From contig JAITYX010000002.1 in assembly GCA_021018815.1 (NCBI GenBank), forward strand, positions 12,741,001 through 12,805,000: 64,000 bases of DNA, in the 5' to 3' direction. The notes below the pieces were generated by a model. That model ran no database searches and was not told where the DNA came from. It saw nothing but the letters and a program-made list of their open reading frames with translations. Positions 12,286 to 23,430 of this stretch are shown here, in pieces. Made by a program: the position numbers and the translations under genes. Position 1 is the first letter of the stretch, and every line of letters begins with the position of its first letter. This DNA is from Talinum fruticosum (Eukaryota; Streptophyta; Magnoliopsida; Caryophyllales; Talinaceae).

Positions 12286-13504
12286 TGTAACGCCCTAAAA
12301 AAAATATTAAGAAAAATATTTGATTAATATATATGATTTATTCTCTAAGCAACTTAATTTAATAGTTGGTTACAATAAAATTCATAATGTGCTAGTTAGC
12401 TTATATATATGTATTTATTTACAAATTTATTAGTTAACGGTTACCTTGGTTGGAAATAATATTAAGAGTAAGCTTAGAAAATATTTATTTGGCTTACTAA
12501 TTGCTTAGATGAAATAGCACCAAAGCTTGATTAACATTATAAGTTTTAAACATGCAAAACATGCTCATATCTTCCCAAAATCTGAGCATTTTGGCAAAAG
12601 AAAAAAAATCTGATAGCTTGTACCTTTTTCTTGGCCTATTACGGCAACCATCACCGCTAGCCTACTAGCTCCTAGTCCCGCATGCTTCACCATCATTGCA
12701 CCTACTCCAAATCTGGTGCATAGATCAAAAGGGAGGCACAAACCAAAAGGGGGCTCATTTTCTCTGGAAAAGGAAATCCAGCAACTCCAAATAGAGGGAG
12801 GAGAAAAAGAGAGAGGAAGGAAGGGAAATCAAAGGAGACATTTTGCTTCAACCTCTCTTGGTCCAAGCTTCAACTCCTTCATCTTTAATCACTTTCACTA
12901 AGGATAGAGGTAAGAATAAAGGTAGAAAAATTGAATAAAGGGTCAAGAATACAACCATCAAGGACTTAACACCAATCATAATTAAGGTGAGTTTCCTTCT
13001 TCTCCCCAATGTATATTATTTTCCAACCAAAATGAATTTCATAAGTGTGCTTGTAGACCAACCTTGAATGCTCAAAACTTCAAGAAATTGTTGCATGTAT
13101 GTGTTTTGGAGTGGTTCGTTGATATAAATATGCTAGGAGGGTGTTAAAGAGGGAAAAGGAGTAGAAACATGATCATCATCATGTACTTGGTTATACTTCT
13201 CTTTTGTTGCTATAATTTCATGCATGAAGATGGAAGTGTATCAAATATGTTTAAATCTTTGTGAAATTGTGATTTTGTTGAGGTTGGGTTTGACATTTGT
13301 TAGAAAATATGCTTGTTATAATGCTCCTGGGACCGATGATTGGAAATGTGTGTTTACCCAAAACTTGGTATGAAAAAAATATGTATCTTGCATGTGCATT
13401 TTAATGGGTTTTATTGAGCTAATATGTTACTTAGAATGCTGAAATGAACCTTTCATAAACATCCCACAAGGACAAGATAGATAGAAAATAAGAAAATAGA
13501 GTTT

Positions 13505-13765
13505 GGGAGCCACTGCAACCCACCACGGGTACCCCCACAGGCTGCGGGGTAGGCCGTGGTGGCCAACAATGATTTATTTAACCCAATTGGCCACCGCGGG
13601 TGCTCCCACCGGCTGTGGGGTAGTCCGTGGTGGCCACCAGAAGTTCCCACTGACCGTGGGAAGGCCCTTAATGACCTTTAGAGCTAATCATAGACCTCCA
13701 CGGGTTGTGGGAAGGTCTGTGGAGACCTCCAAAACAATTTTGGACCCCCACAACCTGTGTGCTTG
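13505..13765. repeat. GC-rich imperfect tandem repeats inside the solo LTR
   Basis: About four to five imperfect units of roughly 45-60 bp, built from CCACCRCGGGT, GGCTGYGGGGTAG and CCGTGGTGGCCA words. The palindromic words (CCACGG/CCGTGG) could give strong secondary structure in an LTR transcript. The block is locally GC-rich in an AT-rich region. Confidence 0.7.
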
Positions 13766-13926
13766 TAAACCTTATATGTTGTGTCGAGAAACGAGTTTAA
13801 GATTTGAAGTATGACTTTGGGTCTCATGAAGCAATTTACCAAATACATATGTGAAGAAATGATAGAGATAACAACCATAACGTTAAATAGGAAGTTGATT
13901 TCTTGGGTTTGAGCACTTTGTCGGTG

Positions 13927-14546
13927 CGAAATCTAGGAAGGTGACATGAGATGATATTTCGGCCTACGGGTAGCGGCTTTCACTCCTAAATTATGAGTCC
14001 TTCCGGGTAGTAAACTTGGGTATACACGTGAGTGGTTTCGAGTCCTAGTACCGTGGTACGTTGGGTCGGCTCACAGGCGTCAAAATACGAAATCTAGGAA
14101 GGTGACTTATTCCGGCCTGAGGGTAGCGACTTTCACTCCTAGATTACGAGTCCTCCCGGATAGGAAGTTTGAGTATACGCGTAAGTGTTTTCGAATCCCT
14201 GTACCGTTGTACATTGGGTCGGCTCACAGGCTTCGAAATACCAAGTCTAGGAAGGTGACATATTCCGACCCACGGGTAGCGGCTTTCACTCCTAGATTAC
14301 GAGTCCGTCCGGGTACTAAACTTGGGTATACGCGTGAGTGGTTCCGAGCCCCAGTACCGTGGTACGTTGGGTCGGCTCACATGCGTCAATACACAAAATG
14401 TAGGAAGGTGACTTATTCCGGCCTGAGGGCAGCGGCTTTTACTCCTAGATTACAAGTCCTCCCGGATAGGAAATTTGTACACAAGCGTTAGTGGTTTCGA
14501 ATTCTAGTACCGTGGTACGTTGGGTCGGCTCACAGGCGTCAATTGA
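13927..14546. repeat. Four-copy tandem repeat of about 151-162 bp inside the solo LTR
   Basis: Each unit starts near CTAGGAAGGTGAC (about 13933, 14094, 14245 and 14400) and contains GGGTAGCGGCTTTCACTCC and TACGTTGGGTCGGCTCACA. The copies are similar enough that the arrangement is evident by eye. The arginine-rich open frame at 14102-14491 is a by-product of this repeat, not a gene. Confidence 0.9.
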
Positions 14547-16013
14547 GTACCAGGGTACTAGTTTTTGCCGAAAGAAATTAAAGATGAGGAAAAATTAAGC
14601 TAAGTTCTAGATTTGGAATTGATTGGTCATATTTATGAAGAAAATGTGGTTCACTTGAGTTCTAATGCATTCTGGTTTTCCTATTCGATTTAGGGTGGAG
14701 TAAAGTAAGATTATTTTTATGACGCGACTTGATTTCTAATATTATGGTAATTATGTATTGATTGCTATTATATTTTATATATATGTATGCATGTAAAGTT
14801 ATTTTGGTTTTTGGGAGGCGAAGGACTCCCATTGAGCTGTGGTTGCTCATCCCCTACTTTTTCATATTTTCAGATCCAAAGCAACAGTAAGGTTCCTGGA
14901 AAGCTTTGTCATTTTGGAGACCGTTTTGATACTCTCTTAGCTACAAGAAACTTTAATGCATTGATTACTTATGTTTAATTGTGTGTGCTTTCAAGTATGA
15001 CGTGTAAGATTTAATTGGTAATCAGGCATGTTTGTAACTAGAGGTTTGTTGGCATTTGTAGATGCTCTAATTCGGCCTCGGTGGTCCCCACCAAAACTCC
15101 GTTATTATTGTACTTTGTTTTATGGTGTAAGGTTGTATGAACCCAAAAGTTTAACCTGAAGCTGTGTGGGCGTAAAACTCATCATAACTTGTCTATCGAA
15201 AAAAAGGGGTTTCTAGCTTAACTTCCAATATTTTAGCAAATAGGTTATGTTTGCTAAGTTGTTACCTAAGGATCCTTGAAAAGGGTCCTGGCGATGTGAC
15301 GTTCCTACCCAAGGGTCGGGGGCTTTACAAGCTCGTAATAGAGAACAAATATTTGAATATTGAAATTTGCTTAATTATATTGAACGTAGGTTTTCGGGTA
15401 TGCTGATTGGTACAACTCATTAAATTAAGAAGGAAAAGATGAATTAAGAACAATGTATTCACTAACTCTTATGTTTAAAACTTTATGTAAGGAAATCGAA
15501 AATGAATTTGTAGGAGAAACAATGGACAATGAAGAAAAAACACATAATCACGTAGAAAAATTGATAATATATAATTATGAGACATGAGATATTTGGAAAA
15601 TTACATAGTTGAATTTAGTTAATACTACTAGAAAGTTGGTCATAATGATACTAATCTAGGTATGTTCTACACTAACCTACCATACCCCAAAATATGTTGT
15701 ATGGATCCAGAAGGGAGATGTGACATAGTGATATTCTAAGAACAAGAATATCTTTGGTCAGCGGCCAATATCTAGATATCCAAAAATTGAAGAAAATGAA
15801 AAAACAATTTATTACATATTGGGATGCTCCACAGGAGTGGGAAAAAAGCTTGAAAGAAGACTAAAACGAAATTCTTATGAGAAAAAGAGTTTTAATAAGT
15901 AAAGAGGCGAAAAATACAAAAGAAAAATATTATAATAAAATTGCTGAAAATCCCAAAATAAGAAGATTTTTTAGAAAGATTACTTATTGCTCATAGGAAA
16001 AAATAATTTTAAA

Positions 16014-16055
16014 TGTTGGGTATGTGGAGAAATAGAGCATTATGCCGCCAAATGT
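16014..16055 (+). pseudogene. Capsid-type zinc knuckle of the pararetrovirus
   Basis: Reads C-x2-C-x4-H-x4-C (CWVCGEIEHYAAKC), the nucleic-acid-binding knuckle found at the C-terminal side of caulimovirid capsid proteins. Stops lie shortly after it (16056-16058) and upstream. It fixes the strand and order of the insertion. Confidence 0.8.
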
Positions 16056-17379
16056 TAATAAAAAAAAAAACAATAAGGTAGTTGAAATATTAAGAAACTT
16101 AGAGTATGTTGAGCTTAGCAAAGATGAAGCGTTAGACCTTGCAATGAATAGGAATATATTATGTACATGATGAAATTGTTAGTAAAAATGAATATGTATG
16201 CAATGAATATGAATTAAATAGTTTCATGATAAAAAATAATAAAATCACCCTGGGAGATTACATGGACAAGGCTCAATCATAGGGAATGAAAATGAAAATA
16301 AAGACGTTAAGGGAGATTGGTAATCCAAATGATCCCCAAAGACATGATAATATTTTTAAGCATAGATATGAATCCCAATTATCCCCAAAGACGTGGACAA
16401 GACTTCATCATAGAGAATGAAAATGAATGTGTATACAACGAATATGATGTGAGATAAGTTAATTTAATTGGGATAATATTTTTAAGCATAATAAGTATGA
16501 AAATATAAGTATATCCATATTGAAAGTGTTTAAGTGCAAATCACGCTATTACAAAATTGGGGTAAAGATATTGATCTTTGTACTTTACTCTGCGATACTA
16601 CACATATCGAGTTCAATAATCAAATAATTATAGGAATAATGATAAATTTGTGCAATGGTTATGTTGGTTTAGTTGTGATCTCGGTATTATGTAAACCTAA
16701 TAGATTTGCTAAGAATTTGTTATGCTTGAAAATAAAAGTAGTAGGAATGAACATGAAACAAACTGGTTATGCATTGAGAATATTTTGAAAAATTATCTAT
16801 AAATTGGATAAGAGTATAGACCCAAAAACTAAGGAAACTATAATAGAGGCCAAGAAGTTTGAATATCTTACCTCTAAGAAAACTCTTCAAAAAAATAAAT
16901 TAATACCCTAAAAATAAAAATTGATAGGTCTTGGATTAGTAGTTTTTTCAATCCCACAAAGATAGTTACGATAAGAAAAATGTTATTAAAATTGATGAAA
17001 ATGAAAAATGACTATAATACCCGAGCTGTTAAGGAGTATAAATAGTAGGGTTGAATGGGAAGAAAAACTTCATTTGACAAGAAATATGAGCGTAAAATTT
17101 GAACGGGGAGAAGGGACCTCATTCACTAAAGAAATTGACAGAATTAATATGACCAATTAAATGAGTAGCATGAGTTTGATTAAGTCAAAAAGCATTGGTT
17201 ATATGTCAAGAACTAGTAATGAGCCAATTTATGAAGATGAATTAAATTATATGACCTTAGAGATCTCATATGAAATCTCTAAGATTGACCCTAATAGTGT
17301 CTACATCTAAGTGTGTATAATAAGTATGAATTATGTGTTTGTAGTAATTGCTCCGCGTGCTTTGAAAAATAATAATTAT

Positions 17380-17622
17380 TCTGAAAACAAGCAAAAAATC
17401 GTATGCTAATAGGAATAACAAATGACAGTACAATGAGCCGAAATGAATTTATGGAAAAAGTGCTTATAGAACTAGGTAGTGTTCAATATATAATATCAAT
17501 AACTAACAAACCATTCCACGGTATGATAATTGGAAACAATTTCCGAAGGTTATCCTCGGAATGCACACAAATTTCAAATCATATTATATTCACTATAAAT
17601 GGGCATTTAGTTCTTATTGATT
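17380..17622 (+). pseudogene. Aspartic protease-like remnant of the pararetrovirus
   Basis: The open segment 17403-17624 contains HGMIIGNNFRR, comparable to the hydrophobic-Ile-Gly-Asn-Asn-Phe segment in the C-terminal half of caulimovirid proteases. The catalytic D-S/T-G triad is not clearly readable upstream (16530-17400), where stops interrupt. It lies just before the reverse transcriptase remains, as expected. Confidence 0.6.
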
Positions 17623-18039
17623 AACTCGATAAAGCTTATATTCATCAGAGAGTTGAGTTTACATACAACAAGCGTGGTAAGAAAGCAAAACCCAATTAAC
17701 GAGAAACTACTTTAGAAATTTATCTATTTGAGCTTAATGTTAAAGAGGAAATTGTTGAGCAGCAAGAAGAGTTATGCTCTGATTATCATCTAAAATTATG
17801 GGATAAATATACGACATTTGCGAGAATTACTTTGATAAACCTTAATGCTATTATTTGAGGGAAACAAATGGTGTATATACTCCAAGCCATTTAAGAATTT
17901 GATAAGTAAATTTAAGAACTCTTAAAATAGGGATTAATTAGGAATAGTAAGAGTCCTCACAAGTCCAATATTTATGTCATGAATCACTCTAAAGAAAAAG
18001 AGATAAAACTAGAACGGTGATCAATTATTAAAAAAAAAT

Positions 18040-18500
18040 TAAATGATAATGCTATCTTTTTAATAGAACTCAAGGAGCTACTTAGTTCTCTAAAATGGAT
18101 TGCAAAAGTGGACACTGACGAAGAAAGTATCTCTTTAAGCTCTTTTAGTGGCCCCAAGGACGCTATGAGTGGTTTGTAATCCCATTTGATCTAAAGAATG
18201 CTCCTCAAGTATTTCAAGGAAGAATGGATAACATTTTTAAAGAGTTAAATCCCTTTTATTTAGTTTATATTGATGATATCCTAATTTTCTTGAAGACAAT
18301 AGAAACACAAAATGATGTCTTAGGAGTTACGCAACAATGCATTGACCATGACATTATTCTTGGTAAGAATAAATGTATTTATGCTTAACAAGAAATCGGA
18401 TTCTTAGGTTTAGAAATCAAGGCCACACAAGTGATTCTACATAAGCATATCCTAGAAATAAAAAAAATTGAAGACAGAAAGAAGCTAGAAAGTTAGAAAG
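18040..18500 (+). pseudogene. Reverse transcriptase remnant of the pararetrovirus
   Basis: Segments KVDTDEESI (about 18106), EWFVIPFDLKNAPQVFQ (about 18165-18215), VYIDDILIF (18263-18289) and GFLGLEIKATQV follow in order, with frame changes and stops (for example after KNKCIYA near 18388). YIDDI is the polymerase active-site motif and FDLKNAPQVFQ matches the usual phenylalanine-leucine-x-NAP block. The conserved aspartates are still readable, but the frame is broken on both sides. Confidence 0.85.
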
Positions 18501-18599
18501 GCTTATGGGATGACTCACATATGGTTCAGATTTCATTAAAGATCTTGCTAAGCTAAGAAAATCCTTACAATAAAAGCTTAAAAAGAGGTAAAATGGACT

Positions 18600-19000
18600 T
18601 GGGTTGCTAATGATTCAAGGATTGTGAAGAATTTTAAAAAGTTATTGAAAAATCTTTATGTTCTTAATTTGCCTAACGATGATAATCTTATTTTTGAGAC
18701 AAATACTAGTAATGAGCATTGGTGTACAATTATGAAAATCAAAGAAGGAGAAACACTTCATAAATGTTGTAGGGAAGTTTTAACAAAGCTGAATGGAGTT
18801 ATACTACAATGGAAAAAGATATTCTTATGGTATTAAGCCCAAAGCCTCTCATTTGAACTCATTACAAAAGATTACATTGTGAAAAAGAATTTATCAAATA
18901 TGCAAATGCAATGAAGGTTCCTCCATGGGCAATTATAGTTTAACGAGTTTTTCTTTTCTATTGAAAATATACGGGGATCATAGAAATCTTTGGCCAGGCT
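18600..19000 (+). pseudogene. RNase H-like remnant of the pararetrovirus
   Basis: The open segment 18624-18836 reads LPNDDNLIFETNTSNEHW, in the position where the first RNase H catalytic aspartate normally sits in the form ETDAS; here it is N (ETNTS). More viral-looking broken segments follow to about 19990 (for example near 19560 and 19620-19710), which I could not assign to a domain. Confidence 0.6.
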
Positions 19001-20400
19001 TGCACGAGAGTTAGCTTATATTGAACATAGCCGAACTATCATCAACCGGAATCAAATAAATGAAAAGGTATCGTTACTACTTGAACGGGTGTCACATTCT
19101 ACTAGATTTGTATTAGATTATCTTAGTATAAGTTTAAGTAAAAGGACGGTGATAAGGTATGACCTATTCCCCTTACTTAATAGGAGAAAGGTTAACCATC
19201 CCGGAAGTGCAACTTCATTACTTGATGAGTCCTTTAGATATTCAAGAAAAAAATAAGTGGATATGTTCTAGAAAAATAGTTCACAGAATGATATGTAAGC
19301 ATCTTGAGCCACTAGAACAATTATTCTTAGGATATATGGGAATCATAAGGATCCCAAATAGTTTTTAGAGATAACTCTGGTGTAGGAGGAGTAAAAATTC
19401 ATAAAATAATATAGCTTAATGACCCCATATTAGATGCCTCGAAATATGGAATAGTGGCTTGTTTTGGAGAAGGAATTCCAGTGATTGACAACCTTTTCTT
19501 CTCAAAATTAACCAAATTTTAAAAGTGCATGTTCAAAAAGATTCATTGAATTTTCACTACAAACGAAAAACTATGGGCTATCATCGATATTCATATTCAA
19601 AATGTGCAATTATAGAAATTGAAAATGGACAAATTAGGGGAGTTCATTACAATCCAAGTAGTTGATCTTGATGATCTAGCGGATTTGGAGTACAATTGGA
19701 TTGCTGAAAGTTAGAGAATAGTTACAAATCGTAATTTAACAAAAGCCATTGGATTCTTGAGTGTACTGGAAATATTATCTTCAGATATAGAAGTGAGTGG
19801 AAGAAATGCTTAGAAGACAGTGATGCTATTTCTAAAGATATTATGATTATCTATTTGGAAAATTCTTACCTGAAAAAGGAAAACTGCATCTACATGCTTT
19901 GTTTTCGTAATAAAGTCTTGAATATCTTGATTTTATAGTTGATGATGATGAATTGGAAAGAGTAATTGGAGATGAAGGCATGCACAATCTCAATAATGAC
20001 AACTAGGCCTCCAACCATCTAACATTATGAAAAGCCTGAAATATCATGATGCTATTTCTAAGAAATAGGTCTACTATTAAGAGTCTTGTTAAGTCATTTT
20101 AACTTTCATGATGTGAATATAACTATAGCAATTAGAACGCATCTTGTAATATTGTGTGTACTGTAGCCACTAAGGGCATCCTAAGTGAGCATTGAGAAGG
20201 GACTCATTTGGGAATAACTTGAGCAAAAAGAGAAGCTACATTTCTCTATAAACAAACATCTTTGATGATATTCGTAGCTTAAGCCCCTCTTTAATCTTTG
20301 CATTATAATATATCCATTTTTAAACTTTCAATAAAAAAAGTATTCGACGAGGGAACGTTATGCAATCGGACTTTATGCCTTGCATATTTTAATTTCTTGA

Positions 20401-20869
20401 TTAAAGTCCCATTCTCCTTAAAAATATATAAATTTAGTTAGTGACTATGGTCTTAGGTAAGAAACAGAGAGAAGAATTGTGTATTTAACAGTGATCTTTG
20501 TATATAAGGGAGGTGTAGTTGAGATTAGTAATCTCTAAAAGTTAGAGGTTTGTCAGGGTTCGAACGCCAATTAAGTTTAGGTAACGTTAGTTAGGTTTGA
20601 ATATTTTGTTAACCATGGCCGGCCTATCACCATAGAAAATATAATATTTATAATATAAGTAGTAGATTGTGATAACTAGTATAATTTAAAGTCATTATAA
20701 AGAAGTAAAGATCATTAAGATATTTTTTTTTCTCACAAAAGTCCTTAATTTAATGTTTTTGCATGTTTTACTCCATTTGGTATCTAAGGTAGTGTTTTTT
20801 TTCCTTTCTTCATGGCTCTATGGTTCTGTTCGGTGTTCAATTATCTCTATTCTTATTGACATTTTATCA
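20401..20869. other. Spacer between pararetrovirus and minisatellite
   Basis: No gene found. GGTTCGAACGCC at about 20557 resembles a Pol III B-box, but there is no matching A-box or tRNA fold. TGGTATCTAAGGTAG near 20778 is weakly like a methionine-tRNA primer site and is not claimed. Confidence 0.4.
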
Positions 20870-22620
20870 AGCCGTTGTGGCTTATTATTGGTTATTGCTA
20901 AAAGCCTTTATGGCTCTCTATTAGTAATTGTCCAAGAGCCTTTATGCCATTGTTTTTTACTTTTTTGTTATTCTTATGCTTTGTGGCTATCTCTTGGTTA
21001 TTAACCCAAAGTCTTTACCTGAATGCCTTTATGGCTCTCTCTCCCTTTAATACCCGAAAGCCTTTGTGGCTTTCTCTTGGTTATTATCCAAAAGCCCTTG
21101 TGGCTCATTATTGGTTATCCAAAAGACCTTATGCCTCTGTATTGGTTATTACCTAAAATCCTAGGTTGGTTATTGTCTTTGTGCTTTTTGTTGGTTTTTA
21201 CACAAAGCCTTTGTGGTTTTTTGTTGATTAACTTCTATAGTAAGAAACTCCATTGTTTTTCTTACACTCTATCTTTAATCTCTCTTGTTGATTACATTAT
21301 TTAACAACGCTTATGTTCACTATTGCTTGTTACCAAAAAGCCTTTGGAACTTGATTTGTTGTTAGGCATAAGCATTTGTGGCTTTCTTTAGGTTATCGCC
21401 TGAAGTTTTTCTTTGTCCGTGTCGTTGGCTAGTACCCAATGCTTTTGTGCTAGTGGAAGTTATTACTTCAAAGCCTATTGGTTATGACCCGAAAGTTTTT
21501 GTGGCGGTCTCTTGGTTATTGTTCTTTTGGTTATTTTCCAAAATCCTTTGTAGCTCTTCGTATGTATGTTGGTTATTACCCAAAAGACATTGCGGCTTTC
21601 CCTTACTTTTCACTTGAAAGTCATTGTGGCTTTCCCTTACTTTTCACTTGAAAGTCATTGTGGCACTCTATAAGTTATTACGTGGAAGCCTCTGTAGCTT
21701 TATCTTGGTTATTGCCCTAAGTCGTTGTGGTGTTATTAGCTCAAAGCCTTCGTCACTCCTTGTCGGTTTTACCCAAAAGTCTTTATGGATCTTTATTGTT
21801 TGTTATCACTCAAAATGGTTTTATGATGTTAGTTATCACTCAAAATCCTTCGTGGTTCTTTGTTGTTGGTTATTACTCGAAAGCCTTTGTGGTTTTCTTT
21901 TGGTTATTACTTGAAAGACTTGGTGACTCTCTTTTGGATTATTACCCGAAAGCCTTTGTGGCTCATTCTTGTTTACCCCAAAACTTTTCTCTTTCTCTCT
22001 TGATTGTTGCTCTAAACCTTTGTGGCTCTTTGTTGGTTATTTGCCAAAAGCATTTGTCACTCTATCTTGGTTATTATCTTAAATTATTTGTGACTTTCTA
22101 TTGCTTATTGACCTTAGCCTTTGTCTTTATTAGTTATTTCCCAAAAGTCTTTCTAACACTCTTTTGGTTATTACTTGAATGCCTTTGGGGATTTTTGTTG
22201 GTTACCACTTGAAAACCTCCTCGATATGACGGTGTAGCCTTTGAGGCATCCTTATGGTTATTGCCCGAAAACCTTGTGGCTCTTTCTTTATATTAGTTGG
22301 AATTCTTTGTGACTACGTCTCTCTTTGGTTATCATCCCAAAGCCTTTGTGGTATTCTTTGGTTATTGCTCTAAGCCGTTGGGGTTGTGTTTGTTATTACC
22401 CAAAAGCTTCTATGGCTTTGTGGTGGTTATTTTTGGAAAGCCTTTGTGGCTATATTTTGGTTCTTTTGTTTTTTGCCCCAAGCTTTTGGTGTTTGTGTAT
22501 GTAATTACCCAAAATCCTTCGTGGCTTTGTGGTGTTTATTTTCAGAAAGCCTTTGGCTCTCTTGGTTATTGCCCTAATCTTTGTGGCTGGGTATTACTTC
22601 AAAGCCGTTGTTGCTATTTT
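20870..22620. repeat. Large degenerate minisatellite, about 34-bp unit
   Basis: About 50 diverged tandem copies of a unit made of GCCTTTGTGGCT, then CTCT, then TTGGTTATTACC, then CRAAA. Unit length drifts by a few bases. One pair, centred on 21597-21665, is an exact direct duplication of 35 bp (GGCTTTCCCTTACTTTTCAC and following). Because unit lengths drift, all three plus-strand frames carry long stop-poor runs rich in W, L, V and F. Those open frames are artefacts of the repeat and are not annotated as genes. Confidence 0.93.
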
Positions 22621-23229
22621 ATGTAGATAATTTAGTATCGTCCATCTTCTCACTTTATTATAATTTTTAAATATTTCATCAAAAAATTTTAAAATTATTA
22701 ATTGATAAAATAATATTTAAACTATTTAATACTTCATCAAAAATTAAATGCACTTAGACATCCTACTAAATGTTTACAAAATATCGGACCTAATAAATGC
22801 CAAATTGAATACATTAATCTCAATATAATGTCTGACTTTGCTAGGGCTGTTTATTGGTCTAAGATCTGAACCGGACCGGACTTGATCGAAGACCGAGCAA
22901 TAAAAAATAAAAAACGGGACTGCGGACCAAACTAAAGAAGGTCGGTTCGATCCTGGATCAGACCGGTGAAAACTCACAGACTTGGACCCGACCGAATGTG
23001 GAACGGAAAGAAAAATTTTCAGTTTAAATACCAGTGCGATATACCCGATTTAAACAATGTATAGTTTGATCTTGAGCGTCTCTCTCCTTTTTAGGTTGCA
23101 TAATATAACCTAATTTACCGAACTTTCAGTGTTACTTGTTCTTTTCATTGCTACATTACTGGTTTGCTTTGTGCTACTAGTTGGCTTGTTGAGTTTACCA
23201 AACTCTACTTGCGTTCTCTTTTCCCTCTC
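22621..23229. other. AT-rich spacer with a single hAT-type terminus
   Basis: At 22844-22885, TAGGGCTGTTTATTGGTC followed by GAACCGGACCGGAC looks like one terminus of a plant hAT-like element with its subterminal GACCGG words. No matching opposite end is visible within several kb, so it is a truncated end or a fossil. The rest is AT-rich and non-coding. Confidence 0.45.
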
Positions 23230-23430
23230 TCTTGGCACATCAGTTGGTTATTACTGAAAAGCCTTTCTGGCTCTCTATTTTCCAAAAGCCTCACCTACTT
23301 TATTGGTATTATCTCAAATCGTGTTGCATATTACCCGAAAGCCTTTGGCCTTCTTTTTGGTTATTGCCCTAAGCCTGTGTGAGTGTGTATTGGGTATAAC
23401 TTGAAATCCTTTGTCCCTCTCTTTGTTTCC
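23230..23430. repeat. Outlying block of the 34-bp minisatellite
   Basis: TTGGTTATTACTGAAAAGCC, AAAAGCCTC, CATATTACCCGAAAGCC and GGTTATTGCCCTAAGCC are the same words as in the main array, about five to six copies. It is separated from the main array by about 600 bp that includes the hAT-type terminus. Confidence 0.8.

Larger units (their letters stand above)
12286..15329. mobile_element. Solo LTR of a Ty3/Gypsy-type retrotransposon (3.04 kb)
   Basis: Begins TGTAACGCCCTAAAA (12286) and ends GGTCGGGGGCTTTACA (15329), so it has TG...CA termini. A perfect 5-bp duplication, AGCTC, lies at 12281-12285 and 15330-15334. No internal gag-pol domain, primer-binding site or second LTR is present, so this is a solo LTR left by LTR-LTR recombination. 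The TGTAACGCCC start and the long length are typical of plant chromovirus (Tekay/Del-like) LTRs, but the lineage is inferred. It contains two blocks of internal tandem repeats, listed separately. Confidence 0.88.
15335..20400 (+). mobile_element. Main part of an endogenous pararetrovirus (Caulimoviridae), decayed
   Basis: Plus-strand coding remains occur in the caulimovirid order: capsid zinc knuckle (16014-16055), aspartic-protease-like C-terminal region (about 17400-17620), reverse transcriptase with YIDDI (18266-18280), and RNase H-like remains (about 18620-19000). A non-coding stretch follows (20100-20400) with a TATAAACAAA-type box near 20249 and an AATAAAAAAA signal near 20330. Every domain is interrupted by stops and frame changes, so this is an old, non-functional copy. 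No integrase is seen, which separates it from LTR retrotransposons. The genus is not assigned. Confidence 0.8.

Noticed and set aside
14102..14491. A 129-codon arginine-rich open frame.
   Set aside because: It lies exactly within the four-copy tandem repeat of the solo LTR and has a repeated peptide; no retrotransposon domain is present.
12286..15329. A complete LTR retrotransposon.
   Set aside because: No internal coding region, no second LTR, and the perfect target duplication encloses only one LTR-like unit.
20540..20580. GGTTCGAACGCC as a tRNA T-arm or SINE B-box.
   Set aside because: No A-box at the right distance and no acceptor/anticodon fold.
20753..22626. Several 60-160-codon open frames rich in W, L, V and F on the plus strand, suggesting membrane proteins.
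   Set aside because: They are produced by the 34-bp tandem repeat with unit-length drift. All three frames are open to a similar degree, there is no start context and no domain.
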